This document shows positions 1 through 8,370 of a stretch of 64,000 nt of DNA, piece after piece. The stretch comes from JANYCO01 sp964437245 (GTDB taxonomy: Bacteria > Bacteroidota > Bacteroidia > Cytophagales > Cytophagaceae). Both the position numbers and the translations under genes were made by a program. The notes beneath the pieces are model-generated. The model worked only from the letters and a program-made list of their open reading frames with translations, was not told where the DNA came from and made no database searches. Numbering within the stretch: position 1 is the stretch's first letter; each line of letters opens with the position of its first letter. The stretch is from the NCBI GenBank assembly GCA_964437245.1, contig CAYTGJ010000002.1:1-64000 (forward strand), given 5' to 3'.

Positions 1-22
1 CCAGGATCAAACTCTCCATTGT
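1..22 (-). rRNA. rrs: 16S rRNA, 5' end only
   Basis: The first 15 bases are the reverse complement of AGAGTTTGATCCTGG, the universal 16S 5' sequence (the 27F primer site). The gene is on the minus strand and leaves the window at position 1, so only about 22 nt of it are present. The mature 5' end is placed near 22 by counting back from the conserved GAGTTTGAT to E. coli position 1; this is an estimate. Confidence 0.95.
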
Positions 23-332
23 AAATCTTTCCCCAAACACCTACTAAATTCGTGTGTCTGAGACCTAACATTATCCCTACTTAAGTCGTGGATAATTTAG
101 GTAATGTGTCTGTTAGAATCCTTAGCTCTTCTCTTTTTTAAATTTAAGTCTTATCACTAAGACTTGGCTCGTCATTCCTTATAAAAACATCTTGTCAAAG
201 AACTTTATAACCCCAGGTCTAATCCCTGAAATCATTTGTGAGATACATTAATCTCTTCTCTCTACTATAATCCGGAAAACTAATTCTTCCTTCTTTTCTC
301 CTTTTTTCTTCCCTTCTTTCTAGAAGGGAGCG
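23..332 (-). other. rRNA operon leader
   Basis: This noncoding stretch lies between the proximal rRNA promoter and the 16S 5' end. It is rich in T/C runs and has no credible ORF. It would be transcribed as the 16S leader and should hold processing signals. The only element I recognise is a boxA-like sequence at 193-203. The rest is unassigned. Confidence 0.75.
193..203 (-). promoter_or_regulatory. boxA-like antitermination element
   Basis: On the minus strand this reads GTTCTTTGACA, close to the boxA core TGCTCTTTGACA of bacterial rRNA leaders, where NusB/S10 bind to prevent premature termination. It sits about 170 nt upstream of the 16S 5' end, within the leader. The match is by eye and the first bases deviate. 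Confidence 0.5.
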
Positions 333-363
333 CAAAGGTAGTTGTTTTAGATATTCATGTCAA
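333..363 (-). promoter_or_regulatory. rRNA promoter P1 (proximal)
   Basis: On the minus strand a -7 element TACCTTTG (333-340) fits the Bacteroidota consensus TAnnTTTG. A TTG (361-363) lies 20 nt upstream as a -33 element. It is about 310 nt from the 16S 5' end. The bases around the -7 box (GGGAGCGCAAAGGTA, plus strand) are nearly repeated in P2. Confidence 0.75.
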
Positions 364-461
364 GAAAAATTTAAAATATTTTTTTCGACCCTCTAAACAA
401 CACTTCAATGAACTCCTCTATCTCCCTCCTCTCCAAGCGACCTCAGTTCGTTTCGGGAGTG

Positions 462-492
462 CAAAGGTAATCAAGTTTTAATTACCTGCAAA
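462..492 (-). promoter_or_regulatory. rRNA promoter P2 (distal)
   Basis: On the minus strand TTTG (489-492) is followed after exactly 19 nt by TACCTTTG (462-469), a textbook Bacteroidota promoter. It is the second of two tandem promoters 129 bp apart. Its -33 box touches the stop codon of the upstream DUF2480 gene (ending at 494). Confidence 0.8.
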
Positions 493-493
493 T

Positions 494-1006
494 TTATTTT
501 TGAATATTTTTAAAAATAGGGACGGTACTACACGGTTCTCCATACATAATACTCTGGACTACTGGGGTTAATAATCCTGAAATTTCTACATACGCAAAAG
601 TCGGCACAGGAAGATTTCCGCAACCCTTGACCACCACTTTGGCATTTCTATATGTTTCCAGATCGATCTTAGAAAGCGCCTGCTGGTATAATGCCTGCTC
701 TAAACTTTCACTGCCGCCAAATACAACCTTATTCGCATAGGGTTGCAGTCTCGTGGCCAACAGCATATATGCCCAGGTAGGAACAATCGCTTCAGCGGAA
801 CAAATGATGCCTACATTTTTTCCTTTATATTGACTCCAATCATGATTTTTAACAAACTCACGGAAATCTTTCTCTTTTAAGATGAGTTCCTGAAAAAGAT
901 TTTGCTTTATATCATAAAGAATTCTTTCTCCTTTATCATAATAATCTTCCAGATCGAATGTAATGAGTGCACTATTGGCTACCTTATTTACAATTTCATT
1001 TTCCAT
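494..1006 (-). CDS. DUF2480 family protein
   Basis: This 170-residue soluble protein is recognised as DUF2480, a family found almost only in Bacteroidota and without an assigned function. No signal peptide or membrane segment is visible. The C-terminal half holds the conserved stretch VVVKGCGNLPVP followed by a YVEISGLL segment, which could suggest an iron- or thiol-related role, but that is speculation. The gene begins with MENEIVNKVANSALITFDLEDYY and is transcribed divergently from the next gene. Its stop codon abuts the -33 box of the distal rRNA promoter, so read-through could feed the rRNA operon. Family call is from memory of related proteins. Confidence 0.8.
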   Translation of the reverse strand: MENEIVNKVANSALITFDLEDYYDKGERILYDIKQNLFQELILKEKDFREFVKNHDWSQYKGKNVGIICSAEAIVPTWAYMLLATRLQPYANKVVFGGSESLEQALYQQALSKIDLETYRNAKVVVKGCGNLPVPTFAYVEISGLLTPVVQSIMYGEPCSTVPIFKNIQK

Positions 1007-1151
1007 GATAAATTAATAATTTTGATCTATAACGTATAGAATACGTAAAATAGTTGCATAAGGCCCTTAATTCAAAAAGGGGAACAGGAAATTTAGATAA
1101 TATGTCCCTTGAAATTAAGAAGCCTCACTTTATACAAATTTACAAAAGAAT

Positions 1152-1628
1152 ATGCCTGAATACCGCCTACTTTCTTCTTCAGAGCTGGAAGAGCTAACAC
1201 AAGAATTTATTGAATACCTTATAGTTAACGGTATAACCGCAGAAGAATGGGAGAATATAAAGGCGACAGATCTTTCTAAAGCAGAAAAAATCATTGAGCT
1301 GTTCAGCGATGTTGTATTCGAAAGTATTTTGCGAAAAACGGCTTTTCTTGAATATAGAGAAAAACGTAAATTACATGTATTCCAATGTCTTCCTGAAAAA
1401 CTGGTAGCATTGGTTATGGAAACGGGGGACGAAGCGGGGGGCAATTTCCTGGATCCTGCCTACGTGATGAAAGCGGCAAATAATCCACCAGTCTCTTTAA
1501 AAGTATATACAACAGAAAAAAAATATACCCGAAAAAGGGAGTCCGAGTTGTTTGAAATGCTTCAAACAGGTTGTACGATCACGGACGATAAGCTCTTTAA
1601 AGCACTTTGTCTGGCTCTTCCCCAATAA
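1152..1628 (+). CDS. Conserved hypothetical, DUF6495-like
   Basis: The product is 158 residues, soluble, with no signal peptide. It resembles a Bacteroidota family of small proteins I associate with DUF6495, with moderate certainty. Features are an acidic N-terminal helix (SSSELEELTQEFIEYLIVNG), an ITAEEWENIK segment, and a central CLPEKLVALV. The family often lies beside cell-envelope or tRNA-synthetase genes and has no known activity. Here it sits 52 bp upstream of mltG on the same strand, so cotranscription is likely. No catalytic motif is evident. Confidence 0.6.
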   Translation: MPEYRLLSSSELEELTQEFIEYLIVNGITAEEWENIKATDLSKAEKIIELFSDVVFESILRKTAFLEYREKRKLHVFQCLPEKLVALVMETGDEAGGNFLDPAYVMKAANNPPVSLKVYTTEKKYTRKRESELFEMLQTGCTITDDKLFKALCLALPQ

Positions 1629-1680
1629 CAGGATTTCAGACAGGTAAAAAACATTATCTTTATATTCTATTTAAAGTAAC

Positions 1681-2718
1681 ATGGCATCCGGGAAAATCAA
1701 CGGTATCAAATATAGAATCATCTTTCTTTCTATAGCCTTTATAATTACTTATCTGGCTTATAAAATAACGGTTGGCTCAAATCTTCACATTGCAGCGGAC
1801 ACTTATTATTTTTATGTAGGAGAGACTGTTTCTTCCGAAACCATTGCCGATACGCTCAAAAAAAGAGGATTTCTACAAAGCCGTCTGTCTTTCAGGCTAA
1901 TGGCTTCCATACGAAAATTAGAAACTGTAAAGCCCGGAATGTATGAACTAAAAAAAGGCTGGGGGAATCTGAAAATCATCGGGCATTTTCAAAATCACGA
2001 TCCAAAACCCACTGTTTTTGTGACACTTCCGGCCGTAAGAAACCGCGAGACTATCATCAGAGCTATATGCCAGGGGACCAAGGTACATCCGGATGATGTA
2101 TGGAAACTACTGAACGATAAAAAATTCTTAAAAGAACTGGGAGGATTCAACAAGGAATCGGTGTTCGGTATCTTTCTCCCCCGCAATTACAGGCTGTATA
2201 AAAACACCACGGCAGAAACGCTTCTGAAAAGATTTTACCAGGAATATCTTCTTTTCTGGAACAATAAGCGACTGGGACAAGCTACAGATATGGGACTTAA
2301 ACCTTTTGAAGTCTCGATCCTTTCTTCTATTGTGTACTCTGAAACCAAACTACCGGAAGAGATGCCGGTAATTGCCGGGGTTTTTCTGAACCGGATCCAG
2401 CAAAATATGAGGCTCGAATCGGATCCTACCCTGGTGTATGCCCATAAAAAATTCAAGACCCGGAGAGTACTTCTGAAAGACAGGCACATCAACTCTCCTT
2501 ATAATACCTATAAAAACAGGGGATTGCCCCCCGGGCCTATTCACATTGTTCCTATATGGGTCATTGATAAGGTATTAGAATACGAAGGGCATGATTACCT
2601 ATACTTTTGTGCCAACCATGATCTTTCGGGCAAACACATTTTTGCTGAGACATTTGAAGAGCATAAACAAAATGCTAAACGGTATCATCAAAGACTGGAT
2701 CAAGAAAATATTTTTTAG
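1681..2718 (+). CDS. mltG: Endolytic transglycosylase MltG
   Basis: MltG cuts nascent peptidoglycan strands at the inner membrane and so limits glycan chain length. The 345-residue product has one N-terminal membrane anchor (about residues 11-28) followed by a LysM-like segment and the YceG/MltG catalytic domain. The diagnostic region SSIVYSETKLPEEMPVIAGV then FLNRIQQNMRLESDPTLVYA carries the catalytic Glu and the SDPT motif. Near the C terminus SPYNTYKNRGLPPGPI is the family signature. Length is normal. The stop codon is followed without any gap by the ATG of the next gene, implying translational coupling. Confidence 0.95.
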   Translation: MASGKINGIKYRIIFLSIAFIITYLAYKITVGSNLHIAADTYYFYVGETVSSETIADTLKKRGFLQSRLSFRLMASIRKLETVKPGMYELKKGWGNLKIIGHFQNHDPKPTVFVTLPAVRNRETIIRAICQGTKVHPDDVWKLLNDKKFLKELGGFNKESVFGIFLPRNYRLYKNTTAETLLKRFYQEYLLFWNNKRLGQATDMGLKPFEVSILSSIVYSETKLPEEMPVIAGVFLNRIQQNMRLESDPTLVYAHKKFKTRRVLLKDRHINSPYNTYKNRGLPPGPIHIVPIWVIDKVLEYEGHDYLYFCANHDLSGKHIFAETFEEHKQNAKRYHQRLDQENIF

Positions 2719-3621
2719 ATGTTAAAAATCGCCTGGAATCCGCTCTATCATCACCCCGTGCCGGAAGGTCACCGCTTTCCGATGCTCAAATACGATCTGA
2801 TACCGGAACAACTGGTATACGAAGGTACCATTACCGGTTCAAATTTATTTCATCCGGATGTTCTGGAAGAACCGATCATTGCAGCTACTCATCATCCGGC
2901 TTACTGGACAAAACTGAAAACACTTAGTTTATCTGAAAAAGAAATAAGAAAAACAGGGTTTGAACTTTCCGAAAGACTTGTTCAACGGGAAATCACCATC
3001 ATGAACGGGACACTTCAATGTGCGTTGTTTGCGCTTCAACACAAAATCAGCATCAACATTGCCGGAGGGACTCATCATGCTTTTTCTGACCGGGGAGAAG
3101 GATTCTGTCTCCTAAACGACATGGCTATTGCAGCCAATCACTTATTAAAGAATAACCTTTGCAAAAAGATACTCATCGTAGATCTTGATGTACACCAAGG
3201 AAATGGCACGGCAGAAATATTTCAACATCAACCCTCTGTTTTCTCTTTTAGCATGCACGGAGCCAATAATTACCCTTCCCAGAAAGAGATTTCGGATCTT
3301 GACATTCCTTTGCCCGATCATACCGACGATGCGCTCTATCTTTCTACTTTGCAGAAAACACTTCCGCCACTTCTGGATACCGTACAGCCGGACTTTGTAT
3401 TTTACCAATCAGGGGTAGATATTCTTAAAACAGATAAACTGGGAAAATTGGCTGTAAGCCGGGAGGGCTGTAAGGAACGCGACAGGATTGTCCTCCAGCT
3501 ATGTAAAACGAATCACCTTCCTCTATGCATCAGCATGGGGGGCGGGTATTCTGAGAAAATACAGGACATCACCGAAGCACATTGCAACACCTTCCGGCTA
3601 GCGCAGGAACTCTATTTTTAA
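2719..3621 (+). CDS. Histone deacetylase-fold (class II HDAC/AcuC-like) hydrolase
   Basis: The 300-residue product belongs to the arginase/deacetylase fold. Visible catalytic and zinc-binding motifs are GGTHHAFSDRGEGFCLLND (the HH dyad), IVDLDVHQGNGTAEIF (Asp and His metal ligands), and SGVDIL plus SMGGGYS near the C terminus. Bacterial members remove acetyl groups from proteins (AcuC), polyamines or small molecules; the substrate cannot be read from sequence. The start codon directly follows the mltG stop codon, so the two are probably cotranslated, although no functional link is known. An AT-rich hairpin follows at 3631-3658. Confidence 0.9.
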   Translation: MLKIAWNPLYHHPVPEGHRFPMLKYDLIPEQLVYEGTITGSNLFHPDVLEEPIIAATHHPAYWTKLKTLSLSEKEIRKTGFELSERLVQREITIMNGTLQCALFALQHKISINIAGGTHHAFSDRGEGFCLLNDMAIAANHLLKNNLCKKILIVDLDVHQGNGTAEIFQHQPSVFSFSMHGANNYPSQKEISDLDIPLPDHTDDALYLSTLQKTLPPLLDTVQPDFVFYQSGVDILKTDKLGKLAVSREGCKERDRIVLQLCKTNHLPLCISMGGGYSEKIQDITEAHCNTFRLAQELYF

Positions 3622-3630
3622 TGCCTCATT

Positions 3631-3658
3631 CTTCTTATATTTACGAAAATATAAGAAG
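3631..3658. terminator. AT-rich hairpin after the deacetylase gene
   Basis: CTTCTTATATTT (3631-3642) and AAATATAAGAAG (3647-3658) form a perfect 12-bp stem with a 4-nt loop. It has no T-run on either side, so termination is uncertain. The last stem base is 2 nt before the ATG of a tiny ORF, so it may instead be an operator or mRNA structure. Confidence 0.4.
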
Positions 3659-3660
3659 CC

Positions 3661-3840
3661 ATGAGGATTTCTATTGATACCAACCCCAAACTATCCGAAA
3701 AAGGAAACGCTTCCCTGGAGATGAAATGCTCTATAACAGGAGACCGGAAATCTGTTTTTCACCTCTGTTTGCAACCGTCAAGCATCAGAAATTTGACAGT
3801 AGTCCCTGCTTCCTATAATGTTTTTTCATCTATTAGCTAA
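3661..3840 (+). CDS. Small hypothetical ORF (59 aa)
   Basis: An ATG-initiated 59-codon frame begins MRISIDTNPKLSEKGNASLE and ends NVFSSIS before TAA. I recognise no family and see no signal peptide or membrane segment. It lies in the gap between the deacetylase gene and the zinc-ribbon gene, right after a perfect palindrome. The alternating polar/hydrophobic pattern is compatible with beta strands. It might be a real small protein, a truncated relic, or chance. Its end lies 13 nt before the chosen start of the next gene. Confidence 0.3.
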   Translation: MRISIDTNPKLSEKGNASLEMKCSITGDRKSVFHLCLQPSSIRNLTVVPASYNVFSSIS

Positions 3841-3853
3841 AAACTTCCTTTTC

Positions 3854-4489
3854 ATGAAGTATTTTATTGTCGTAATTATATTCTTTTCTCTGCTCTATAC
3901 CTCTCAGTTGTCTTTCGCCCAGACACCCAAGGACACGCTAACCAACTATTACCTGGAAGTAGCGAAAGGGAAAGTTGAAGAGAAAAAATTCACCGAGGCC
4001 AATGATATCTTTAAAAAAATATTTGCGTTAAAGAACCCTGTTCCGGATGAGCTGGCTTATTTCTATGGGTATACCCTCCTCAATCTTAAAAAATATTCTC
4101 AATCCCGCACTGCTCTAAACAAATACCTTGAGCTGCAGGGACAAGAGGGACCGCTCTCTCACAAAGCCAGGGAGGCTCTGGAGGAAGCAGATTGCCAGGA
4201 AACCGGCTATAAAGACGGCTCCATTGAGTGTGATGTTTGTTTCGGGGATTCTACCCTTGAAATAAATTGCCGGCAATGCAAAAGTAAAGGAATAGAAGTT
4301 TGTCCTCTCTGCAAAGGGAGTGGGGTAACGACCTCCAGCAATAATTTTGGCAACAGTTACCACACCTGCCAGCGCTGTGCGGGTGAAAAAATAGTACGTT
4401 GTACGTTATGCAAAGGAAATCTTAAAGAGAAAGTAATCTGTTATAATTGCAACGGGAAAGGAAGAAAAAAAATACGGCGTAAATGCTAA
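3854..4489 (+). CDS. Exported TPR protein with DnaJ-type zinc-ribbon repeats
   Basis: I start the gene at MKYFIVVIIFFSLL (3854) rather than 12 codons earlier because this gives a clean signal peptide ending near SFAQ, for a 211-residue product. Residues about 25-125 contain TPR-like helices (YLEVAKGKVEEKKFTEANDI, then a second helix pair). The C-terminal third has six CxxC pairs: CDVC, CRQC, CPLC, CQRC, CTLC and CYNC, several followed by the G-x-G pattern of the DnaJ zinc-binding domain. DnaJ zinc domains are normally cytosolic, so their placement behind a signal peptide is unusual. The client or partner is unknown. No J domain is present. Confidence 0.75.
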   Translation: MKYFIVVIIFFSLLYTSQLSFAQTPKDTLTNYYLEVAKGKVEEKKFTEANDIFKKIFALKNPVPDELAYFYGYTLLNLKKYSQSRTALNKYLELQGQEGPLSHKAREALEEADCQETGYKDGSIECDVCFGDSTLEINCRQCKSKGIEVCPLCKGSGVTTSSNNFGNSYHTCQRCAGEKIVRCTLCKGNLKEKVICYNCNGKGRKKIRRKC

Positions 4490-4555
4490 CGCTATCGTCC
4501 TATATACAACATTCTTCTCTTACTTACTATCTGATAAAATAAAAACCACGATCTG

Positions 4556-5473
4556 ATGAACCGATCTTTTAATACGAAAGCATGGCTAAGTGCTTTCCGA
4601 CTCCGGACCCTTCCTCTTGCCCTTGCCAGCATCAGTATGGCTGGTTTTCTGGCATTCTGGTACGGTCAGTTTCATTCAACTGTTTTTTTACTTTGTATTC
4701 TTACAACCATTTTATTACAGATCCTTTCCAATCTGGCCAACGATTACGGGGATTTTGTAAACGGTGCGGACCTGGCAGGACGTATTGGCCCCCAGCGTGC
4801 AGTACAATCCGGTGCGATCAGTCCTTCCGGCATGCGCAATGCTGTTATTCTTTTTTCAGTTCTTTCGTTCCTTACGGGGACTTATTTACTGTATAGCAGT
4901 GGTATCCTTGATTCCATGACGGTCTTCGGATTCTTTCTGGGGCTGGGAATTCTTGCCATTGTAGCCTCCATCAAATATACGGCAGGGAAGAATCCATACG
5001 GATATTCAGGGCTGGGAGATATTGCGGTGCTTATTTTTTTCGGCTGGACCGGTGTATGTGGAAGCTTTTACCTCCAGACAAAAATGTTTCAGGCTGACCT
5101 TTTGCTCCCTGCATCGGCTTGCGGTTTTTTTGCTACAGGAGTTTTAAATATTAACAACATCCGGGATATTGAGTCTGATACTGCAGCAGGGAAGAAAACC
5201 ATTCCGATGCGCCTGGGTAGAAAAAGGGCCGTATGGTATCATATTTTCCTGATCGCCGCGGGTTTGTTGTGTGCCGTCGGGTATACGATCCTGCATTACA
5301 AAAGCGCCTGGCAGCTTCTTTTTTTAGTTTCAGTTCCATTTTTTATTGTTAATATTGTAAAGGTAAAAACAATGGATTCCAGAGCACTGGACCCTTATCT
5401 GAAACAAATGTCATTAAGCACTTTGCTGTTTGTATTCAGTTTCGGAACCGGGTTGCTCTTATCGATCTCATGA
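4556..5473 (+). CDS. menA: 1,4-dihydroxy-2-naphthoate polyprenyltransferase MenA
   Basis: MenA attaches the polyprenyl tail to dihydroxynaphthoate at the inner membrane, the penultimate step of menaquinone synthesis. The 305-residue product has about eight or nine hydrophobic segments. The first UbiA Asp-rich motif appears as NLANDYGDFVNGAD (about residues 61-74). The second appears as NINNIRDIESDTAAGKKT. The N-terminal FRLRTLPLALASI is typical of MenA. Its last four bases (ATGA) overlap the start of the SDR gene downstream. The polyprenyl synthase at 28,162 could make its prenyl donor. Confidence 0.93.
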   Translation: MNRSFNTKAWLSAFRLRTLPLALASISMAGFLAFWYGQFHSTVFLLCILTTILLQILSNLANDYGDFVNGADLAGRIGPQRAVQSGAISPSGMRNAVILFSVLSFLTGTYLLYSSGILDSMTVFGFFLGLGILAIVASIKYTAGKNPYGYSGLGDIAVLIFFGWTGVCGSFYLQTKMFQADLLLPASACGFFATGVLNINNIRDIESDTAAGKKTIPMRLGRKRAVWYHIFLIAAGLLCAVGYTILHYKSAWQLLFLVSVPFFIVNIVKVKTMDSRALDPYLKQMSLSTLLFVFSFGTGLLLSIS

Positions 5474-6198
5474 AAAAATCTGAACACAGAATTATTATCA
5501 TAAGCGGAGGAGCCGACACGGTAGCAGAAGCCACCATTGTAAAATTCTGTACAGAAGGTGCACGGGTCATCCTGTGGGATACCGACGAACAAAAAAGTAA
5601 AATTGTAATCGCACATCTGAAAGCGCAGAAATTCAACCTGGAATTTCAAAAAACTGATATTACCGACTTGGCTGAAACCGAAAAAAGAGCCAAAGAAGTT
5701 TATGAGAAATACCATCGCATCGATGTTCTGATCAACAACTCCGCTATCAGTAGTACTCCCCGGGAGGACGACTGGCAGAAAATAATTGACAAAAGCCTGA
5801 GCGGTGTTATGAATTGTATAAAAGCTATTTCCCCTTACATGCTTCTGAACAATTCCGGAAGGATCCTGAACACCACAGCCTTACTTGGTTTGTACGGGGA
5901 AGTAAATCAGGCTGATTATACAGCGGTTAAAAACGGGGTGATTGGTATTTCCAAAATATGGGCACTGGAACTTAGTAAATATACGATTACCGTAAATACC
6001 GTAGCTCCTGGTTATATTGACCACGAATACATCAATAAAAATACTGCTTTGGTGATCAAATCACTCAAAGAAAAGATACCTGCGAGAAGAATCGGTACCC
6101 CTCAGGATATTGCCAATGCTTATTTCTTCCTGGCTTCTGATGAAGCTTCCTATATTACCGGGACCGTACTGAATGTAGACGGAGGATACAGTGTCTGA
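5470..6198 (+). CDS. SDR family oxidoreductase (FabG-like)
   Basis: This 242-residue classical short-chain dehydrogenase/reductase begins IIIISGGADTVAEATIVKFC, where the usual TGxxxGIG cofactor motif is altered to SGGADTVA. Other features are conserved: INNSA (the NNAG motif), an S-Y-K catalytic set with YTAVKNGVIG, the PG motif (TVAPGYIDHE) and the C-terminal YITGTVLNVDGGYSV. The substrate is unknown. The gene overlaps menA by four bases, so coupled translation is expected, but involvement in menaquinone synthesis is only a guess. The atypical glycine-rich loop may affect NAD(P) binding. Confidence 0.85.
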   Translation: MKKSEHRIIIISGGADTVAEATIVKFCTEGARVILWDTDEQKSKIVIAHLKAQKFNLEFQKTDITDLAETEKRAKEVYEKYHRIDVLINNSAISSTPREDDWQKIIDKSLSGVMNCIKAISPYMLLNNSGRILNTTALLGLYGEVNQADYTAVKNGVIGISKIWALELSKYTITVNTVAPGYIDHEYINKNTALVIKSLKEKIPARRIGTPQDIANAYFFLASDEASYITGTVLNVDGGYSV

Positions 6199-6272
6199 TC
6201 GTTTAGCTTCCTATATCGAAATGTTTTACAGCGATCGGACTTCCTGTTTTTCACTTATAAATTCATCGGTTC

Positions 6273-6845
6273 ATGAAGATCGGTTTGTTTTTCGGTTCCT
6301 TTAATCCCATTCACCTGGGGCATCTGATCATTGCCAACACCATGGCCGAGAATACAGATCTTCAGGAAGTATGGCTGGTGGTTTCTCCTCAGAATCCTTT
6401 CAAGAAAAATACCAGCCTGCTGCACGAATTCGACCGCTACGAAATGGCTAACCTGGCGATACATGATAGTTATAAATTAAAAGTATCGGACATAGAATTT
6501 AATTTGCCACGGCCCAGCTACACCATCGATACCCTCAGCTATATTTCGGACAAATTTCCTCTGCATCAATTTGTATTGATCATAGGAGAAGACAACCTCG
6601 GCGCTTTCCCTAAATGGAAAAACCACGATAAAATCCTGGAATATTACGAACTGTATGTTTATCCGAGACCCGGTGCGGAGAAAACTGGCTTAGCGGAACA
6701 TCCTAAAGTAAAATTTGTTCCTGCTCCGCTGCTGGACATTTCCGCCACTTATATCCGTAATAATGTCAGAGAAGGGAAATCCATCCGGTATCTGGTAACT
6801 GACGAAGTAGAAAATTATATCAAGAGGAAAAAATTCTTTCTTTAA
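6273..6845 (+). CDS. nadD: Nicotinate-nucleotide adenylyltransferase NadD
   Basis: NadD converts nicotinate mononucleotide plus ATP to deamido-NAD in NAD biosynthesis. The 190-residue product opens with MKIGLFFGSFNPIHLGHLII, carrying the nucleotidyltransferase GSFNPIHxGH motif. It ends with the ISATYIRNNV motif, the ISSTxIR adenylyl-binding signature. The middle contains LIIGEDNLGAFPKWKN, equivalent to the GxDxxxxFxxW segment. Length is normal. It is the last plus-strand gene of this block and runs convergently into tsaB with only 3 bp between the stop codons. Confidence 0.95.
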   Translation: MKIGLFFGSFNPIHLGHLIIANTMAENTDLQEVWLVVSPQNPFKKNTSLLHEFDRYEMANLAIHDSYKLKVSDIEFNLPRPSYTIDTLSYISDKFPLHQFVLIIGEDNLGAFPKWKNHDKILEYYELYVYPRPGAEKTGLAEHPKVKFVPAPLLDISATYIRNNVREGKSIRYLVTDEVENYIKRKKFFL

Positions 6846-6848
6846 GAC

Positions 6849-7523
6849 CTATCCTCCGAACCGGACAAAATCTTTCAGGTAAAAAGGCTCAAAATATGCT
6901 ACGTCTTCAAACCTCTCTTCTTCAAACGCCTGTAATGCAAGTGCTCCTATATTGATAGCGGAAGGAAAAACATTGTTTATGAATACCGCATTTTTATGCT
7001 GGCCTATTAATTTAATGCATTTCTGAGAACCGTCTCCAAAGAACAACAACGGCTCATTTTGTAATAGGTCATTAAAGGAATGTTCGTCAATTATTTTAGC
7101 ACTTACGTCTTCTTTACATCCAAGTGTATGATCATACAAGGCACAGTAGACTTCCATCCGCCGGGCATCAATCATTGGGCATAAAATATATTTACCGGTA
7201 TTAAAACGATTGACTTCGTATGCCATTGATCTCAGGGTGTCGATCGCGATCAACGGTTTATCCAGGGCATAGCATAATCCCTTTGCCGTAGAGACTCCGA
7301 TCCTTAGTCCTGTATAAGATCCGGGACCTTTGGATACCGCGACGGCATCCAGTGCTGCCATATTTTCTCCGGAATGAGCAAACAGATTTTCTATTAAAAC
7401 CGTAATAAATTTAGAATGCGACTTTTCGATCAGGATCTCCGAGGATGCCAGCAAGGTTTGGCCACGGTACAAGGCGACCGAACATACCTTGGTAGAAGTT
7501 TCGATACTTAATATTAACGGCAT
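6849..7523 (-). CDS. tsaB: tRNA threonylcarbamoyladenosine biosynthesis protein TsaB
   Basis: TsaB is the dimerisation partner of TsaD in the complex that makes the t6A37 modification of ANN-decoding tRNAs. The 224-residue product begins LILSIETSTKVCSVALYRGQ, the ASKHA-type phosphate loop of the family, and contains AVSKGPGSYTGLRIGVSTAK, the most diagnostic TsaB segment. The C-terminal half is shorter and less conserved, as usual. Its start codon shares one base with the stop codon of the upstream permease gene (TAATG arrangement), so the two are translated together. Confidence 0.94.
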   Translation of the reverse strand: MPLILSIETSTKVCSVALYRGQTLLASSEILIEKSHSKFITVLIENLFAHSGENMAALDAVAVSKGPGSYTGLRIGVSTAKGLCYALDKPLIAIDTLRSMAYEVNRFNTGKYILCPMIDARRMEVYCALYDHTLGCKEDVSAKIIDEHSFNDLLQNEPLLFFGDGSQKCIKLIGQHKNAVFINNVFPSAINIGALALQAFEEERFEDVAYFEPFYLKDFVRFGG

Positions 7524-8344
7524 TACTTATAAATAAAAATCAGCTCAATTATTTTTTTTACGATTACAATAGCCAGAATAGAGGCGTAAATATAGCTAAT
7601 AGTTTTCGATTTTAACCGTGTGGCCATCCGTACACCATAAGACGAGGAATAGATCACCCCTACGACTAACGCCAATGCCACCGGAAAAACAATATACCCC
7701 TGATTATAATGGTCAAATGGATAACGAGGAGTTTCAAGCATGCTAAACAACGACATGACCAAAGAGGTCATCATAATCACTCCGGAAGAAACCGAGCTTG
7801 ATTTTTTTATTTCTGCTTTCATTACAGAGTTCAGCAGGGGGATGACAACGATCCCTCCTCCAAGTCCCGAAACAGATGCCACGACCCCGCTCCCGATCCC
7901 TACGAGTCCAAACTGCCATATTTTTATTTTCTCCAAAGGAAAATCATAGTGCTTTCTGGCGCTGATCAAGGTGAAAATGAGCATATACAGCAACAGCAGA
8001 ATAATCACAACATTAAATTTTTGTACATTATACCAATCCGTATTGACGATGTATTTAAGTGTAAGCAGAGAACTTATAACGGAAAACGAACCGATGATCA
8101 CGACCGGACGCGGATAAAACCGCTTCATTTTAAAAAGTGTATAATTGGTCGAAGAAGAAGCAAAAAAAATAGCAAAAATAGAATTAGCAATCGTATACTG
8201 AGCAATTTCAACCTCGGGAACTCCCATATACCGTAATGCAATGGGGATTATGAACACATATATAATGCCTCCTCCTATCCCCACCAGCCCGGCAATAAAA
8301 CCACCCAGGATACCAGCGAGAATTAAAAACAGAAACGAAAGCAT
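7523..8344 (-). CDS. TauE/SafE family membrane permease
   Basis: The 273-residue polytopic protein has about eight transmembrane segments arranged as two internal repeats, each with a glycine-rich stretch: GGFIAGLVGIGGGIIYVFII near the N terminus and SGVVASVSGLGGGIVVIPLL in the second half. This is the TauE/SafE (DUF81) signature. Members export sulfite, sulfoacetate or other small organic anions or act in sulfur metabolism; the substrate here cannot be inferred. It is directly upstream of tsaB with a one-base overlap. No sulfur genes are nearby. Confidence 0.88.
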   Translation of the reverse strand: MLSFLFLILAGILGGFIAGLVGIGGGIIYVFIIPIALRYMGVPEVEIAQYTIANSIFAIFFASSSTNYTLFKMKRFYPRPVVIIGSFSVISSLLTLKYIVNTDWYNVQKFNVVIILLLLYMLIFTLISARKHYDFPLEKIKIWQFGLVGIGSGVVASVSGLGGGIVVIPLLNSVMKAEIKKSSSVSSGVIMMTSLVMSLFSMLETPRYPFDHYNQGYIVFPVALALVVGVIYSSSYGVRMATRLKSKTISYIYASILAIVIVKKIIELIFIYK

Positions 8345-8370
8345 GAATGATAACTTACTCTATAGCGTTC

